The notes under the pieces are model-generated. The model ran no database searches, was not told the DNA's origin, and saw only the letters and a program-made list of their open reading frames with translations. A program made the position numbers and the translations under genes. Shown piece by piece: positions 42,162 to 49,980 of a DNA stretch of 64,000 bases. How positions within the stretch are numbered: the stretch's first letter is position 1; the number at the start of each line of letters is the position of its first letter. The DNA is from an uncultured Blautia sp. GTDB lineage: Bacteria; Bacillota; Clostridia; Lachnospirales; Lachnospiraceae. The stretch covers positions 124,001 to 188,000 of the forward strand of contig CAMNTH010000004.1 in NCBI GenBank assembly GCA_946557785.1, read 5' to 3'.

Positions 42162-43583
42162 TTACTCCATACAGAATACCCTTGCAATGGGGGCTTTTTC
42201 TCCTGTATATTTTATATTCTTTACCAGATATCCTTCCGGGTTCTTTTCGAATTCAAGCTCTGTTTCCGGGTTCATCAGCGTAATTTTATGAACCTCTCCT
42301 GCATAGGGAATCAAAACGTTCTCTTCTACAGGACTGTCCTCTGTATCGAAGAGTTCGATTCCATATACGGTTTCACCCCTGCGTGTAAAACCGAAGCTGC
42401 CTGCTTTATACGGTGCGCAGACTCTTGTTCCGTAGATTGCCTCACCGTTTTCTTTCAGCCATTCTCCCATTCCGAGAAGAGATCTCACTGCGCCCTCCGG
42501 AAGTCTTCCGTCCGGCTGCGGTCCTACGTTAATTGCAAGGTTCCCGCCTTTTACTACAATGTCCACCAGGAGATGAAGAACTTCTCTGGGACTCTTATAA
42601 GTATCTTCATATTTAAAAGAGAAGGAGGTTCCCAGTGTAATGCAGCTCTCCCACGGTACGTTCAATGGTTTCTCAGGTACACACTGCTCAGGAGTAATGT
42701 AGTTCTCGTAAGCTCCGCCGATAGTTCTGTCTGCACAGAGCATTCCCGGCTGCCAGGTACGGATCTCGTCAATAACTTCACCAAGGCGGATATCCTGTCC
42801 GCTCTGTTTACAGACCCATCCAGCATCGAACCACATAATATCAAGCTTACCATATTCGGTTGCAAGCTCCCTGATCTGGTTCTGTGTAAACTGCACGAAT
42901 TTCTCCCATTCTTCCGGATGATCCTCCGGTTTATAGGATGGTCCGCGGTACATATAATCTCCTCTTGGGAAACCTTCTGCCCAGTAGCTGTCGATGTGCC
43001 AGTCAGCCTTGGAGAAATATGCGCCGATTCCGATTCCCCTTCTTCTGAAGGACTCGAAAATATGCGCAGCAATGTCCGCATATTTATGAGCATGGAACGG
43101 ACAGGACGGAGCTGTCGTCTTATAATCAGAGTATTTGCTGTCCCACATACAGAAACCGTCATGATGCTTTGTTGTAAAAATAAGGTATTTCACACCTGCT
43201 TCTTTCGCAATATCCGCCCATTTTTCCGGCTGGAAACGAATCGGGTTGAAGGTCTTGCTCAAGCTGAAATACTGTTCTTTAAATTCCTTTCCGCTTACTT
43301 CCCAATCAATTCCTTCTCTGGACCATTCCGCATCTGCGTCAGAAAGCGCCCAGGATTCCACGATGCCAAGCTGTGAGTATGCGCCCCAGTGCATCATCAA
43401 TGCAAGCTTCTGATCCTGAAACCACTCCAGCTTCTCGCGTACCTTCGGATCTTCCGGCCATACATATTCATCCTCCGAGCTGTAATTATGCACGCCATTT
43501 TCTACCATCTCTTTCAGTTCTTCTTTCGATTCATCTTTTGGACTCACATTGATTCCTGTCATTTCCTGTTCGTTGCTTTTCAT
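42162..43583 (-). CDS. GH29 alpha-L-fucosidase (second)
   Basis: This 473-residue GH29 enzyme has an acidic N-terminal extension (about residues 1-45), then LEWFQDQKLALMMHWGAYSQLGIVESW, TTKHHDGFCMWDSKYSDY and the nucleophile Asp253 in LDIMWFDAGW. It has no signal peptide. Compared with the first GH29 it is longer and has a different acceptor-side region, suggesting another fucose linkage. It is the first enzyme gene after the transporter genes and is separated from them by a hairpin at 43618-43649. Confidence 0.92.
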   Translation of the reverse strand: MKSNEQEMTGINVSPKDESKEELKEMVENGVHNYSSEDEYVWPEDPKVREKLEWFQDQKLALMMHWGAYSQLGIVESWALSDADAEWSREGIDWEVSGKEFKEQYFSLSKTFNPIRFQPEKWADIAKEAGVKYLIFTTKHHDGFCMWDSKYSDYKTTAPSCPFHAHKYADIAAHIFESFRRRGIGIGAYFSKADWHIDSYWAEGFPRGDYMYRGPSYKPEDHPEEWEKFVQFTQNQIRELATEYGKLDIMWFDAGWVCKQSGQDIRLGEVIDEIRTWQPGMLCADRTIGGAYENYITPEQCVPEKPLNVPWESCITLGTSFSFKYEDTYKSPREVLHLLVDIVVKGGNLAINVGPQPDGRLPEGAVRSLLGMGEWLKENGEAIYGTRVCAPYKAGSFGFTRRGETVYGIELFDTEDSPVEENVLIPYAGEVHKITLMNPETELEFEKNPEGYLVKNIKYTGEKAPIARVFCME

Positions 43584-43617
43584 AATAACCTCCGTCTATC
43601 CATATAACTTTGAAAAA

Positions 43618-43649
43618 GACGGAATACAGATAATATTCCATATTCCGTC
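43618..43649 (-). terminator. Intra-operon terminator/attenuator
   Basis: GACGGAATA (43618-43626) pairs with TATTCCGTC (43641-43649), and the minus strand continues TTTTTC. It lies between the binding-protein gene and the enzyme genes and probably lowers read-through, keeping the transport protein in excess. Confidence 0.65.
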
Positions 43650-43690
43650 CCTCTTCTTTTATATATTCGGGCTTACGCCCGATCCCTTAA

Positions 43691-45355
43691 TTATTCAGCC
43701 TTTTCTTCTTCTGCTGTCTCTGCAGGTGCAGCAGTTGCTGCTGTTTCTTTACGCATTGCTACATAATCTTCCAGACCGAAGGCTTCCAACTGTTTGCAGT
43801 AGTCATCCCACTCTGCATCAATATCAGCCTGTCCTGCGATCCATTCTGCTGTCTTCTGCTCGATGTAATCTCTGATTGCTGTTTCTATTTCCGCCATGGT
43901 GTCTGCCTGGTCAAGCGGCATCCAGTATGGCGGGATCGTTCCTGTTAAATTATCTTTATATGCTTCATCCTGTACATCTTTTTCCTGATATGTTGCAGGC
44001 TCTTCGATCAGTTTGAATCCAAGAGGAATGTTATGCGGCAGAGACTGCGGGAACAGGTTTGCCCAGCTGTATTTTTCCTGATCCTCTTCTGATCTTGTAG
44101 TCATATCAATCTTGTGGTAACCGTCTTCCTCTTTGAATACTACGTCATCAAGAGGTCCGTTGATGATCTGGATACTGTTGTCGTAATCATAAACCGTATC
44201 CCAGAAGCGGATGATTGCACCCACATCTTTTGCATTGTTTGTGATAACAACCTGGTTCTTCAGAACGGAAGTACCGTTGGAATCCTGGAACCATACCGGG
44301 TTGTCGCAGTTTTCACTCTTAAGGATGGGAAGTGGCAGCCAATCCGGAATTTCACCTGCGTTATATGGCATGAAGTCGCCGCTGCCGTACATCATAGTAG
44401 AACCGAAGAGATCCTGACCGCCTTTTGCCTTCCACTGGCTTAAGTCCTGAGTAAATGCCTCTGGATCAATCAGTCCTTCGGAGTACAGTTTGTTCAGGTA
44501 TTTAATACCTTCTTTGAACTCTTCTGTATTAGCGCCGAACATAAGCTCGCCGTCTTTCATTGTCATACCGTTATTATCGCAGGAAATTCCGAAGTATCCC
44601 GGAAGATAATTGATATGTTTGTTGTTCGGGTCAAAGGATAGCGGAATCTCATCGTTCGGATCACCATTTCCGTTGGCATCCTGCTCTTTGAACGCTTTCA
44701 GAACCTCATAGTATTCTTCTGTTGTAGTCGGCATTTCCAGGCCAAGGTTTTCCAGCCATCTTGTGTTGATACCAATACTGTAGTCAACCTTCGGCGCGTC
44801 AAGTACATACGGAATGGAGTAAATATGTCCGTCCGGAGCTGTAACAGCTTCACGTACACCTTCAACTTCATCAAGAAGCTGCTGGATATTCGGAGCATAT
44901 TTCTCAATGTAGTCTTCAAGCGGAACAAAAATCTTCTGGTTTACACCATATTTCAGAATATCAGATGGCTTAAGACACCATCCGCCGATACAGTCTGCAT
45001 AATCGCCAGCGCTGAGCGCCAGGGAGAATTTCTCCTGTGCAACTTCATATGGGAAATACTGTAAGTCTACATCGATTCCTGTCTGTTTCTTGATCTGTTC
45101 CAGCATATAGAATTCACCTGTGCTGGATGAATCGTCAACAAAGATGCTGAAGGTATATGTGCCTTCATCTACAACCGGAAGTCCTTTTTCATAGAATACG
45201 CCGTTGACCTTGCCGTCCTCGTCAACCGTATCCCCCTCCGCATTTGCCTCTGCTGTTTCCTGGGATGCCTCCTTCTTCTCGCCACATGCAGTCAGACCAA
45301 AAGATGCTGCCATAACGCCGCATAATAACAGTGCCATTAACTGTTTCCTTTTCAT
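43691..45355 (-). CDS. ABC sugar transporter solute-binding lipoprotein (LplA-type)
   Basis: This 554-residue extracellular binding protein has a lipoprotein signal with lipobox LTAC (MKRKQLMALLLCGVMAASFGLTACG). An acidic linker follows (SQETAEANAEGD) and then a family-1 solute-binding fold (FKEQDANGNGDPNDEIPLSF is typical of LplA-like proteins). It captures an oligosaccharide for the LplB/LplC channel. In context this is a fucosylated, mannose- and GlcNAc-containing N-glycan fragment (inference). The C-terminus is alanine/glutamate rich. AAGGAGG lies before the ATG. Confidence 0.9.
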   Translation of the reverse strand: MKRKQLMALLLCGVMAASFGLTACGEKKEASQETAEANAEGDTVDEDGKVNGVFYEKGLPVVDEGTYTFSIFVDDSSSTGEFYMLEQIKKQTGIDVDLQYFPYEVAQEKFSLALSAGDYADCIGGWCLKPSDILKYGVNQKIFVPLEDYIEKYAPNIQQLLDEVEGVREAVTAPDGHIYSIPYVLDAPKVDYSIGINTRWLENLGLEMPTTTEEYYEVLKAFKEQDANGNGDPNDEIPLSFDPNNKHINYLPGYFGISCDNNGMTMKDGELMFGANTEEFKEGIKYLNKLYSEGLIDPEAFTQDLSQWKAKGGQDLFGSTMMYGSGDFMPYNAGEIPDWLPLPILKSENCDNPVWFQDSNGTSVLKNQVVITNNAKDVGAIIRFWDTVYDYDNSIQIINGPLDDVVFKEEDGYHKIDMTTRSEEDQEKYSWANLFPQSLPHNIPLGFKLIEEPATYQEKDVQDEAYKDNLTGTIPPYWMPLDQADTMAEIETAIRDYIEQKTAEWIAGQADIDAEWDDYCKQLEAFGLEDYVAMRKETAATAAPAETAEEEKAE

Positions 45356-45438
45356 TAGATAAAATCCTCCTTATTTTTTAGGTTTTGAGATTTTAAGTAT
45401 GTAAACATTTCAAGTACTAAATTAATTACCCGTAAAGA

Positions 45439-46359
45439 TCAACCCTTTACAGAACCGATCATAACACCTTTTACGAAGTGTTTCTGAACGAACGGGTACA
45501 GAATCATAACCGGAACACTGGATACGATAATCAGAGAGTATTTCATAAGCTCTACCAGTTCTCTCTGTGCCTGGAGCGCAGCCTGTGCCGCCTGTGAAGT
45601 TACCTGCTGCGACAAAGCCGCCTCGTTTTGAACCAGGATACTTCTAAGTACGAGCTGCAGCGGGAATTTCGTTTCCGTCTTCATGTAGATCAATGCGCTG
45701 AAATAGTTGTTCCAATGTCCGATACCATAGTAGAGAACCATGATAGCAATAATTGCCTTTGACAGAGGAAGCGCGATCTTGAAGAAGAACTTGAAGTGGT
45801 CGCAGCCGTCTACTCTGGCTGCCTCGAACAATTCTTCCGGAAGGCTGCTTTCGAAGAAGGTTCTTGCAACGATCATATTGTATACACTTAATGCGCCGGG
45901 AACTACCAGAGCCCACATAGTGTCGAGCATTCCCATACTCTTTACAACCAAATATGTAGGAATCAGACCGCCGCTGATAAACATTGTCACCATGTAGAAG
46001 TACATTACGAATTTCTTTCCTGCGAAGTCTTTTCTGGACATTGCATAAGCGGTCGGGATCGTAACTAACAGGTTGATACAGGTTCCCATGAAGGTGTAAA
46101 AGATCGCATTAACAAAGCCTCTCATAACCTTATCGTTCTTGAATACTTCTGCGTAGCCGCTGAAGTTCAAGCCCACAGGAAAGAGGGTCACATGACCGCC
46201 GGCTACTGCTGACGGGTCACTGACAGATGCAATGATTACGAAATACAGCGGGTATGCCACAATAATCAAAATAATTGTCAGAAGGATGAACAATGTAACA
46301 TCAAAGATCTTATCCTGTACAGACTCTTTCTGTTTATTTCTGTTTAATATTCTTGCCAT
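45439..46359 (-). CDS. ABC sugar transporter permease (LplC/YtcP-type)
   Basis: This 306-residue inner-membrane permease has six helices. It carries the EAA loop for ATPase contact, EELFEAARVDGCDHFKFFFKIALPLSKA (about residues 185-212), and the N-terminal cytoplasmic stretch typical of carbohydrate uptake CUT1 permeases. It pairs with LplB 18 nt upstream. GGGAGGAG lies before the ATG. No ATP-binding subunit is encoded nearby, so a shared MsmK/UgpC-type ATPase elsewhere is expected. Confidence 0.92.
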   Translation of the reverse strand: MARILNRNKQKESVQDKIFDVTLFILLTIILIIVAYPLYFVIIASVSDPSAVAGGHVTLFPVGLNFSGYAEVFKNDKVMRGFVNAIFYTFMGTCINLLVTIPTAYAMSRKDFAGKKFVMYFYMVTMFISGGLIPTYLVVKSMGMLDTMWALVVPGALSVYNMIVARTFFESSLPEELFEAARVDGCDHFKFFFKIALPLSKAIIAIMVLYYGIGHWNNYFSALIYMKTETKFPLQLVLRSILVQNEAALSQQVTSQAAQAALQAQRELVELMKYSLIIVSSVPVMILYPFVQKHFVKGVMIGSVKG

Positions 46360-46376
46360 AACACTCTGCTCCTCCC

Positions 46377-47318
46377 TTAATACAAACTGATTCCGGCGCC
46401 CTTACGAGCAATTTTATTTACAAAAATCAGCATAACCGCATTGATTGCCGAGTTGAACAGGCCAATTGCGGATGAGTAAGACGGGTTCGCATTGATCATA
46501 CCTACCTGATATACATAAGTCGAGATAACCTCGGACACACTCTTATTCAGTGGGTTCTGAAGCAGGAATACTTTCTCGAATCCTACAGAAAGAATACTTC
46601 CACAGCTCAGAATCAGAAGCACGATTGCTGTAGGCATGATGCATGGAAGGTCAATGTGACGGATAACCTGGAGCTTCGTAGCGCCATCCATGATAGCTGC
46701 CTCGTGAAGATCCGGGCTTACATTTGCCAGTGCTGCAAAGTAAATAATGGAGTTCCACCCCATTGTCTGCCAAATACCTGACCATACATAAATATGTCTC
46801 CAGTATTCTTTCTGCGCCATGAAGTTCACCGCTTCACCGCCGAAGAGCTCAATAATCTTATTAACTACACCGGAAGACGGCGAAAGGAACAGGGTAAGCA
46901 TACCGCACATAACTACGACTGAAATGAAATTCGGTGCATATGTAACCGTCTGGATTACCTTGGTGTAATGCTTATGCTTGAACGCATTTAATGCCAGCGC
47001 CAACAGGATCGGAATCGGAAATCCGGCAATCAGGGAATAGACGCTGATAATTAATGTGTTCCGCAAGGTTGTAAAAAAATACGGGGAATCAAAGAACTGT
47101 TTAAAATACTTCAATCCAACCCACGGGCTTCCGGAAAATCCAAGTGTCGGCATATAATCACGGAATGCAATCTGAACACCGTACAGAGGAATGTAACTGA
47201 ATATAAAGGTTATAATCAGTCCCGGAAGCAGGAAGAGCCACAGCGGGTAATCCCGCCGCATTACTTTCGCAAAGGAAAGTTTTTGCCTGGGAACGGCATT
47301 TTTTTCTCTTCTTTTCAT
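46377..47318 (-). CDS. ABC sugar transporter permease (LplB-type)
   Basis: This 313-residue permease has six membrane helices (first at about residues 27-45, PLWLFLLPGLIITFIFSYIPL). The EAA loop PDLHEAAIMDGATKLQVIRHIDLPCI is present. It resembles LplB of CUT1-type oligosaccharide importers. It is the first gene of the transporter/enzyme operon. AAGGAG lies 8 nt before the ATG, and the promoter and repeated TTAACA elements lie upstream. Confidence 0.92.
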   Translation of the reverse strand: MKRREKNAVPRQKLSFAKVMRRDYPLWLFLLPGLIITFIFSYIPLYGVQIAFRDYMPTLGFSGSPWVGLKYFKQFFDSPYFFTTLRNTLIISVYSLIAGFPIPILLALALNAFKHKHYTKVIQTVTYAPNFISVVVMCGMLTLFLSPSSGVVNKIIELFGGEAVNFMAQKEYWRHIYVWSGIWQTMGWNSIIYFAALANVSPDLHEAAIMDGATKLQVIRHIDLPCIMPTAIVLLILSCGSILSVGFEKVFLLQNPLNKSVSEVISTYVYQVGMINANPSYSSAIGLFNSAINAVMLIFVNKIARKGAGISLY

Positions 47319-47340
47319 AGCTTCTTCTCCTTTTTCTTTT

Positions 47341-47388
47341 TGTTAAGCACAACGTTAACATCAATGCTTAACATTATTACTTAACATT
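47341..47388. promoter_or_regulatory. TTAACA operator cluster in the lplB leader
   Basis: TTAACAT cores begin at 47355, 47368 and 47381, exactly 13 bp apart. At 47341-47360 an inverted pair TGTTAA-N8-TTAACA is present. The cluster lies 35-80 nt downstream of the predicted transcription start, a position suited to a repressor. The divergent LacI-family gene at 53413 is the likely partner (inference). Confidence 0.6.
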
Positions 47389-47429
47389 TTTTACTTTTTT
47401 CGGCAAGTATAACCGTTTTCTATATTTGC

Positions 47430-47458
47430 ATTTTATATTACATTTTATTTTTTGTCAA
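47430..47458 (-). promoter_or_regulatory. Predicted promoter of the transporter-enzyme operon
   Basis: On the minus strand a perfect TTGACA (47453-47458), a 17-nt spacer and TAAAAT (47430-47435) precede lplB by about 110 nt. Confidence 0.75.
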
Positions 47459-47540
47459 TATATGCAGTAATTCGTTTCTTTTTTTTGCTATTTTGCACAA
47501 ATCAAACAATGTATTTTAATATACAACGCACAATCAAAAC

Positions 47541-47569
47541 GTTAATATTCATTAACTCTTATTAACATT
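47541..47569. promoter_or_regulatory. Upstream TTAA repeat array
   Basis: GTTAAT, ATTAAC and ATTAACATT place TTAA cores at 47542, 47552 and 47562, a strict 10-bp (one-turn) period. The array lies about 85 bp upstream of the -35 box of the lplB promoter. It resembles the downstream TTAACA cluster and the repeats near 53135. Confidence 0.5.
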
Positions 47570-47625
47570 ATCGTATACTTGTAAATCAAAAGAAAAAGGA
47601 ACGTTCAAAAAATGTACACTCTATT

Positions 47626-49905
47626 TTACATGACAACAAATTCATCTTCCCACATACTGCGTCCCATAACCTCCAGAAACAGACGTATACGGCTCTTTTC
47701 CGTCCTGAACTGCATATGGCTGTCCCAAACACAAAGATCCTCTGCCTTCAGAGAAAGGCTGACAACTCCGGCTTCTCCTGGTTGGAGCTTAAGTCTTGTG
47801 AAATCCTTCAATTCCTTCACCCGCCGCACAACGGTATTTCCGCTTCCCTGTATATAGAGAAGCGCAGGCGCCGCTCCCTTATATTTCCCAGTATTTTTTA
47901 CGGTAAAGGTAATTTCGGCAGCTTTTTCTTTCGGAGACATTGCGTTTATGGCGGCAGCTTCCGCTGCCAGGACTTTCAGCTTCACATCCGTACACATAAA
48001 GTCCGTATAGCTCCTTCCGAAGCCGAACGGATAAAGAGGAGCCTGATTTCCGTCATAATACTTCCAGGAGTTGTAGGATGATTTCGGATTGTAATATACA
48101 GGAAGCTGTCCTGTACCTAAAGGAAGAGAAGCAGGAAGCAGCCCGGACGGATTTACGACTCCAAAGAGGATTTCCGCAAGAGCCCGGCCTCCTTCAGGTC
48201 CTGGATAGAAGCTCTGAAGAAGCGCCGCACAATTATGCGCATCCTCTGTAAGAACCATCGGGCGGCCGCTAACAACGACAGTGATCACCGGCTTTCCCGA
48301 ATCATACATCGCCTGTGCAAGCCGTCTCTGTGCAGGCGGAATCTCCAGTGTACTGCAGTCCACGCCTTCTCCGCAGTCCATAGAGATTTCAGATCCGCTC
48401 TTTGCAGCACCATTAGCGTCGAAGCTTACTTTTCCGAAGCGGCTGGAGCTTCCTCCTATGGTCAGAATAATCACGTCACAGGATTTCACTGCTTCTTTCG
48501 CATCTTCCAGTTCCACGGATGTTCCATTCAGAATACCGCTGCCGCGGGCATAGACCACCTCTCCGCCAAAGAGGGTTTGAATCCCTTTCAGCAAGGTGCA
48601 GCCTTCTCCTTCTCTTAACGCAGGAGAATAATCACCGAGCATATCATAAATTTCATCCGCCTGAGGGCCTGTAACTGCAATTCTGCTCACGTTTTTAAGC
48701 GGCAGGATGGAACCAGTCTCATTCCATGCTTTATTTTCCAGAAGAACAACGGATTCCCGAGCCAGCCTGAGAGTTTCCGGATATTTCTCCGGTGTATACT
48801 CTTCCTCCGTCACTTCAAGATAAGGATTTTCAAAAAGGCCGCGGGCATATTTCTCAGTAAGCACTGCCAGAGCTGCACGGTCAAGTGCTGTTTCATTCGT
48901 AAGCCCTGCCTCTAGCGCTTCCTCCAGCATACCGAAGCCCTCGTCCCAGAGTCCGGCATCCACACCGGAGTTCAGCGCCAGCGCTCCGGCATGAAGCTTA
49001 TTGCCGGTTACCGCCATAAGCTGATCAATGGCAATTCCGTCTGCCATTACCATTCCGCAAAAGCCCATTTCCCTGCGCAGGATATCTTTCAAAAGATACG
49101 GATTTCCATGACAGTACACGCCGTCTATCTCATTATAGGCAGCCATCACACCGCCTACATGCTCTTCACAGCAGGCTTTCGCTGCAGGAAGATGGATCTC
49201 CCGCAGCTCCCTTTCCCCGATTCTCGCTGCACTGGCATTAATGCCTCCTGTCGTTTCCCCCTGTGCAGCAAAGTGCTTGGCCACGACAGTCACGCCTTCC
49301 TCCTGAAAGCCGCGTACACCTGCTGCCGCCATCCGCGCAGACAGGCATGGGTCCTCTCCATAGCATTCTTCACTCCTGCCCCAGCGTGGATCGCGGAGAA
49401 TATCAAGCATGGAAACGAGCGCAAGGTCTGCCCCCATGCTTTTCAACTGACGTGCACAAACACGGCAGGCCTGTTCATAAAGCTCCGGATCAAAGGAAGC
49501 ACCTGTTCCTAGATTCACAGGCAGCAGATAGCCGCCAAGCGCCTGATGCCCGTGTGGGCACTCAGTGCTTAGAAGCATGGGGATCCCCAAACGGGAATGT
49601 TCGATAACATAGTGCTGCATTTCATTGTACACACGGATGGCCTCCCCGCCCCAGAGTCCATTCTCATAGGAACGCCCTGACCACGGGTCTGCACGATAAA
49701 GACCGTAGAGTATGCCTAAACCGGAATATTTCCCCACCTCTTCCTTAAATTCCTCTGTCAGCCCGAAGCCCCCGTCTTTCTTTTCATAGCACCAGAATCC
49801 GTATAATTTCTGATTGACCTGCCCCACCTTTTCCGTGATCGTCATCTTTGCAAGCAGTTCCTTCGCTTTCTCTGCCGCCTTTTCCCTGCTCATTGTTTTT
49901 CTCAT
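47626..49905 (-). CDS. GH3 beta-glycosidase
   Basis: This 759-residue enzyme has the normal GH3 order: an N-terminal TIM barrel, an alpha/beta C-domain and a C-terminal fibronectin-III-like domain. The nucleophile is the Asp in MVMADGIAID (about residue 289). VVAKHFAAQGETTGG and RDPRWGRSEECYGEDP are typical substrate-binding motifs of the beta-glucosidase/xylosidase branch rather than NagZ. The exact sugar is unknown. It has no signal peptide. The ATG at 49905 is chosen because GGAGG lies 6 nt upstream; a GTG seven codons earlier lacks a site. It lies 75 nt after GH38. Confidence 0.88.
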   Translation of the reverse strand: MRKTMSREKAAEKAKELLAKMTITEKVGQVNQKLYGFWCYEKKDGGFGLTEEFKEEVGKYSGLGILYGLYRADPWSGRSYENGLWGGEAIRVYNEMQHYVIEHSRLGIPMLLSTECPHGHQALGGYLLPVNLGTGASFDPELYEQACRVCARQLKSMGADLALVSMLDILRDPRWGRSEECYGEDPCLSARMAAAGVRGFQEEGVTVVAKHFAAQGETTGGINASAARIGERELREIHLPAAKACCEEHVGGVMAAYNEIDGVYCHGNPYLLKDILRREMGFCGMVMADGIAIDQLMAVTGNKLHAGALALNSGVDAGLWDEGFGMLEEALEAGLTNETALDRAALAVLTEKYARGLFENPYLEVTEEEYTPEKYPETLRLARESVVLLENKAWNETGSILPLKNVSRIAVTGPQADEIYDMLGDYSPALREGEGCTLLKGIQTLFGGEVVYARGSGILNGTSVELEDAKEAVKSCDVIILTIGGSSSRFGKVSFDANGAAKSGSEISMDCGEGVDCSTLEIPPAQRRLAQAMYDSGKPVITVVVSGRPMVLTEDAHNCAALLQSFYPGPEGGRALAEILFGVVNPSGLLPASLPLGTGQLPVYYNPKSSYNSWKYYDGNQAPLYPFGFGRSYTDFMCTDVKLKVLAAEAAAINAMSPKEKAAEITFTVKNTGKYKGAAPALLYIQGSGNTVVRRVKELKDFTRLKLQPGEAGVVSLSLKAEDLCVWDSHMQFRTEKSRIRLFLEVMGRSMWEDEFVVM

Positions 49906-49980
49906 GGATGCCTCCGTTTCTTTCACAGCTTCTTTCGCCTCATCCCAATTGCCTGTGATGCCTTATGCCCCGCATCTTAT

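Noticed and set aside
42288-43376. 362-codon open frame on the plus strand
   Set aside because: It is antisense to the GH29 gene, whose catalytic motifs are intact. The antisense protein shows no family pattern and lacks a ribosome binding site.
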